NCBI GenBank assembly: GCA_003565035.1
Contig: PXDP01000421.1
Location: forward strand, 1 to 5,717
DNA: 5,717 nucleotides
Direction: 5' to 3'
Source of the DNA: PVC group bacterium
GTDB taxonomy: Bacteria; Verrucomicrobiota; Kiritimatiellia; SS1-B-03-39; UBA6053
The notes beneath the pieces were generated by a model. That model was not told the DNA's origin, ran no database searches, and saw only the letters and a list, made by a program, of their open reading frames with translations. Shown here piece by piece: positions 5,465 through 5,717 of this stretch. Position 1 is the stretch's first letter. Every line of letters starts with the position of its first letter. The position numbers and the translations under genes are program-made.

Positions 5465-5717
5465 CAGGTCTGACGTGCGGCGGCTTTGCGGAGAACCTGT
5501 TGCCGCTTCCAGGTTTCGATCCATCCCTGCGTGCGGAACGCGCGGCGGAAACGCCGCTGCAGGTCTTCGTCGGGTTCCAGCCGCTCGGGAAACACCGGCG
5601 CGTCCACGGCATCGTCGATGCGGTCGAGCCGGTGATAAGGATTGTGGAACGTGTTCATCCCGCTTCCGTCGTAACCGATGTGCCTGACGTAGGATCGGCG
5701 CGGCAGCACCGAATACC
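5464..5717 (-). CDS. C-terminal end of a probable family 2 glycosyltransferase
   Basis: The frame is open from the right edge to a TGA at 5464-5466, so only about 83 C-terminal residues are visible. The segment YSVLPRRSYVRHIGYDGSGM matches the pattern seen near the end of many family 2 glycosyltransferases, in which a pro/ser loop is followed by SxVxNIGxDGSG. A long acidic-then-basic tail (PVFPERLEPDEDLQRRFRRA) follows, as in those enzymes. The catalytic GT-A domain would lie outside the window, so substrate and activity cannot be assigned. A GTG at 5707-5709 exists but is not the real start, because the motif begins before it and the frame stays open upstream. The last codon overlaps the second DnaA-box-like site. 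I see no clear intrinsic terminator immediately after the stop. Confidence 0.6.
   Translation of the reverse strand, partial: YSVLPRRSYVRHIGYDGSGMNTFHNPYHRLDRIDDAVDAPVFPERLEPDEDLQRRFRRAFRTQGWIETWKRQQVLRKAAARQT

Overview
The window is GC-rich (roughly 60-65 %) and dominated by a leftward (minus-strand) gene cluster of MoxR ATPase, DUF58 protein, long BatA-like membrane protein and a second membrane VWA-like protein. This order, with a long degenerate BatA-like protein followed by a two-helix VWA-like protein, is typical of the Planctomycetes-Verrucomicrobia (PVC) group. I favour a Verrucomicrobiota or Kiritimatiellota genome, but that assignment is inference from gene order and protein style; no marker gene is present.

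Layout, right to left in the direction of transcription. At 5464-5717 is the C-terminal end of a minus-strand gene resembling a family 2 glycosyltransferase. From 4956 to 5463 lies about 500 bp without an intact gene. It holds an AT-rich stretch with a 16-bp palindrome and two DnaA-box-like sites, a pair of 19-bp palindromes that are exact reverse complements of each other, two hairpins whose loops can pair, and a short in-frame remnant resembling the N-terminal part of a CopG-type antitoxin. At 4749-4955 is a 68-residue, very basic protein that I do not recognise, followed by a clear intrinsic terminator (4681-4715). The moxR promoter region follows, then moxR (3574-4596), the DUF58 gene (2636-3568), the BatA-like gene (717-2639) and the start of the VWA-like gene (1-720, cut by the window edge).

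The four operon genes are tightly packed: 5 bp between moxR and DUF58, then two ATGA start/stop overlaps. They are probably transcribed together from the region just upstream of moxR and translationally coupled. By analogy with characterised MoxR-VWA systems, the ATPase is expected to act as a chaperone with the cytoplasmic DUF58 protein, while the two membrane proteins carry VWA-like domains that may present or sense a cell-envelope partner. The specific client is unknown. The operon looks intact and ordinary for the group; the unexplained material is in the 4956-5463 intergenic region.
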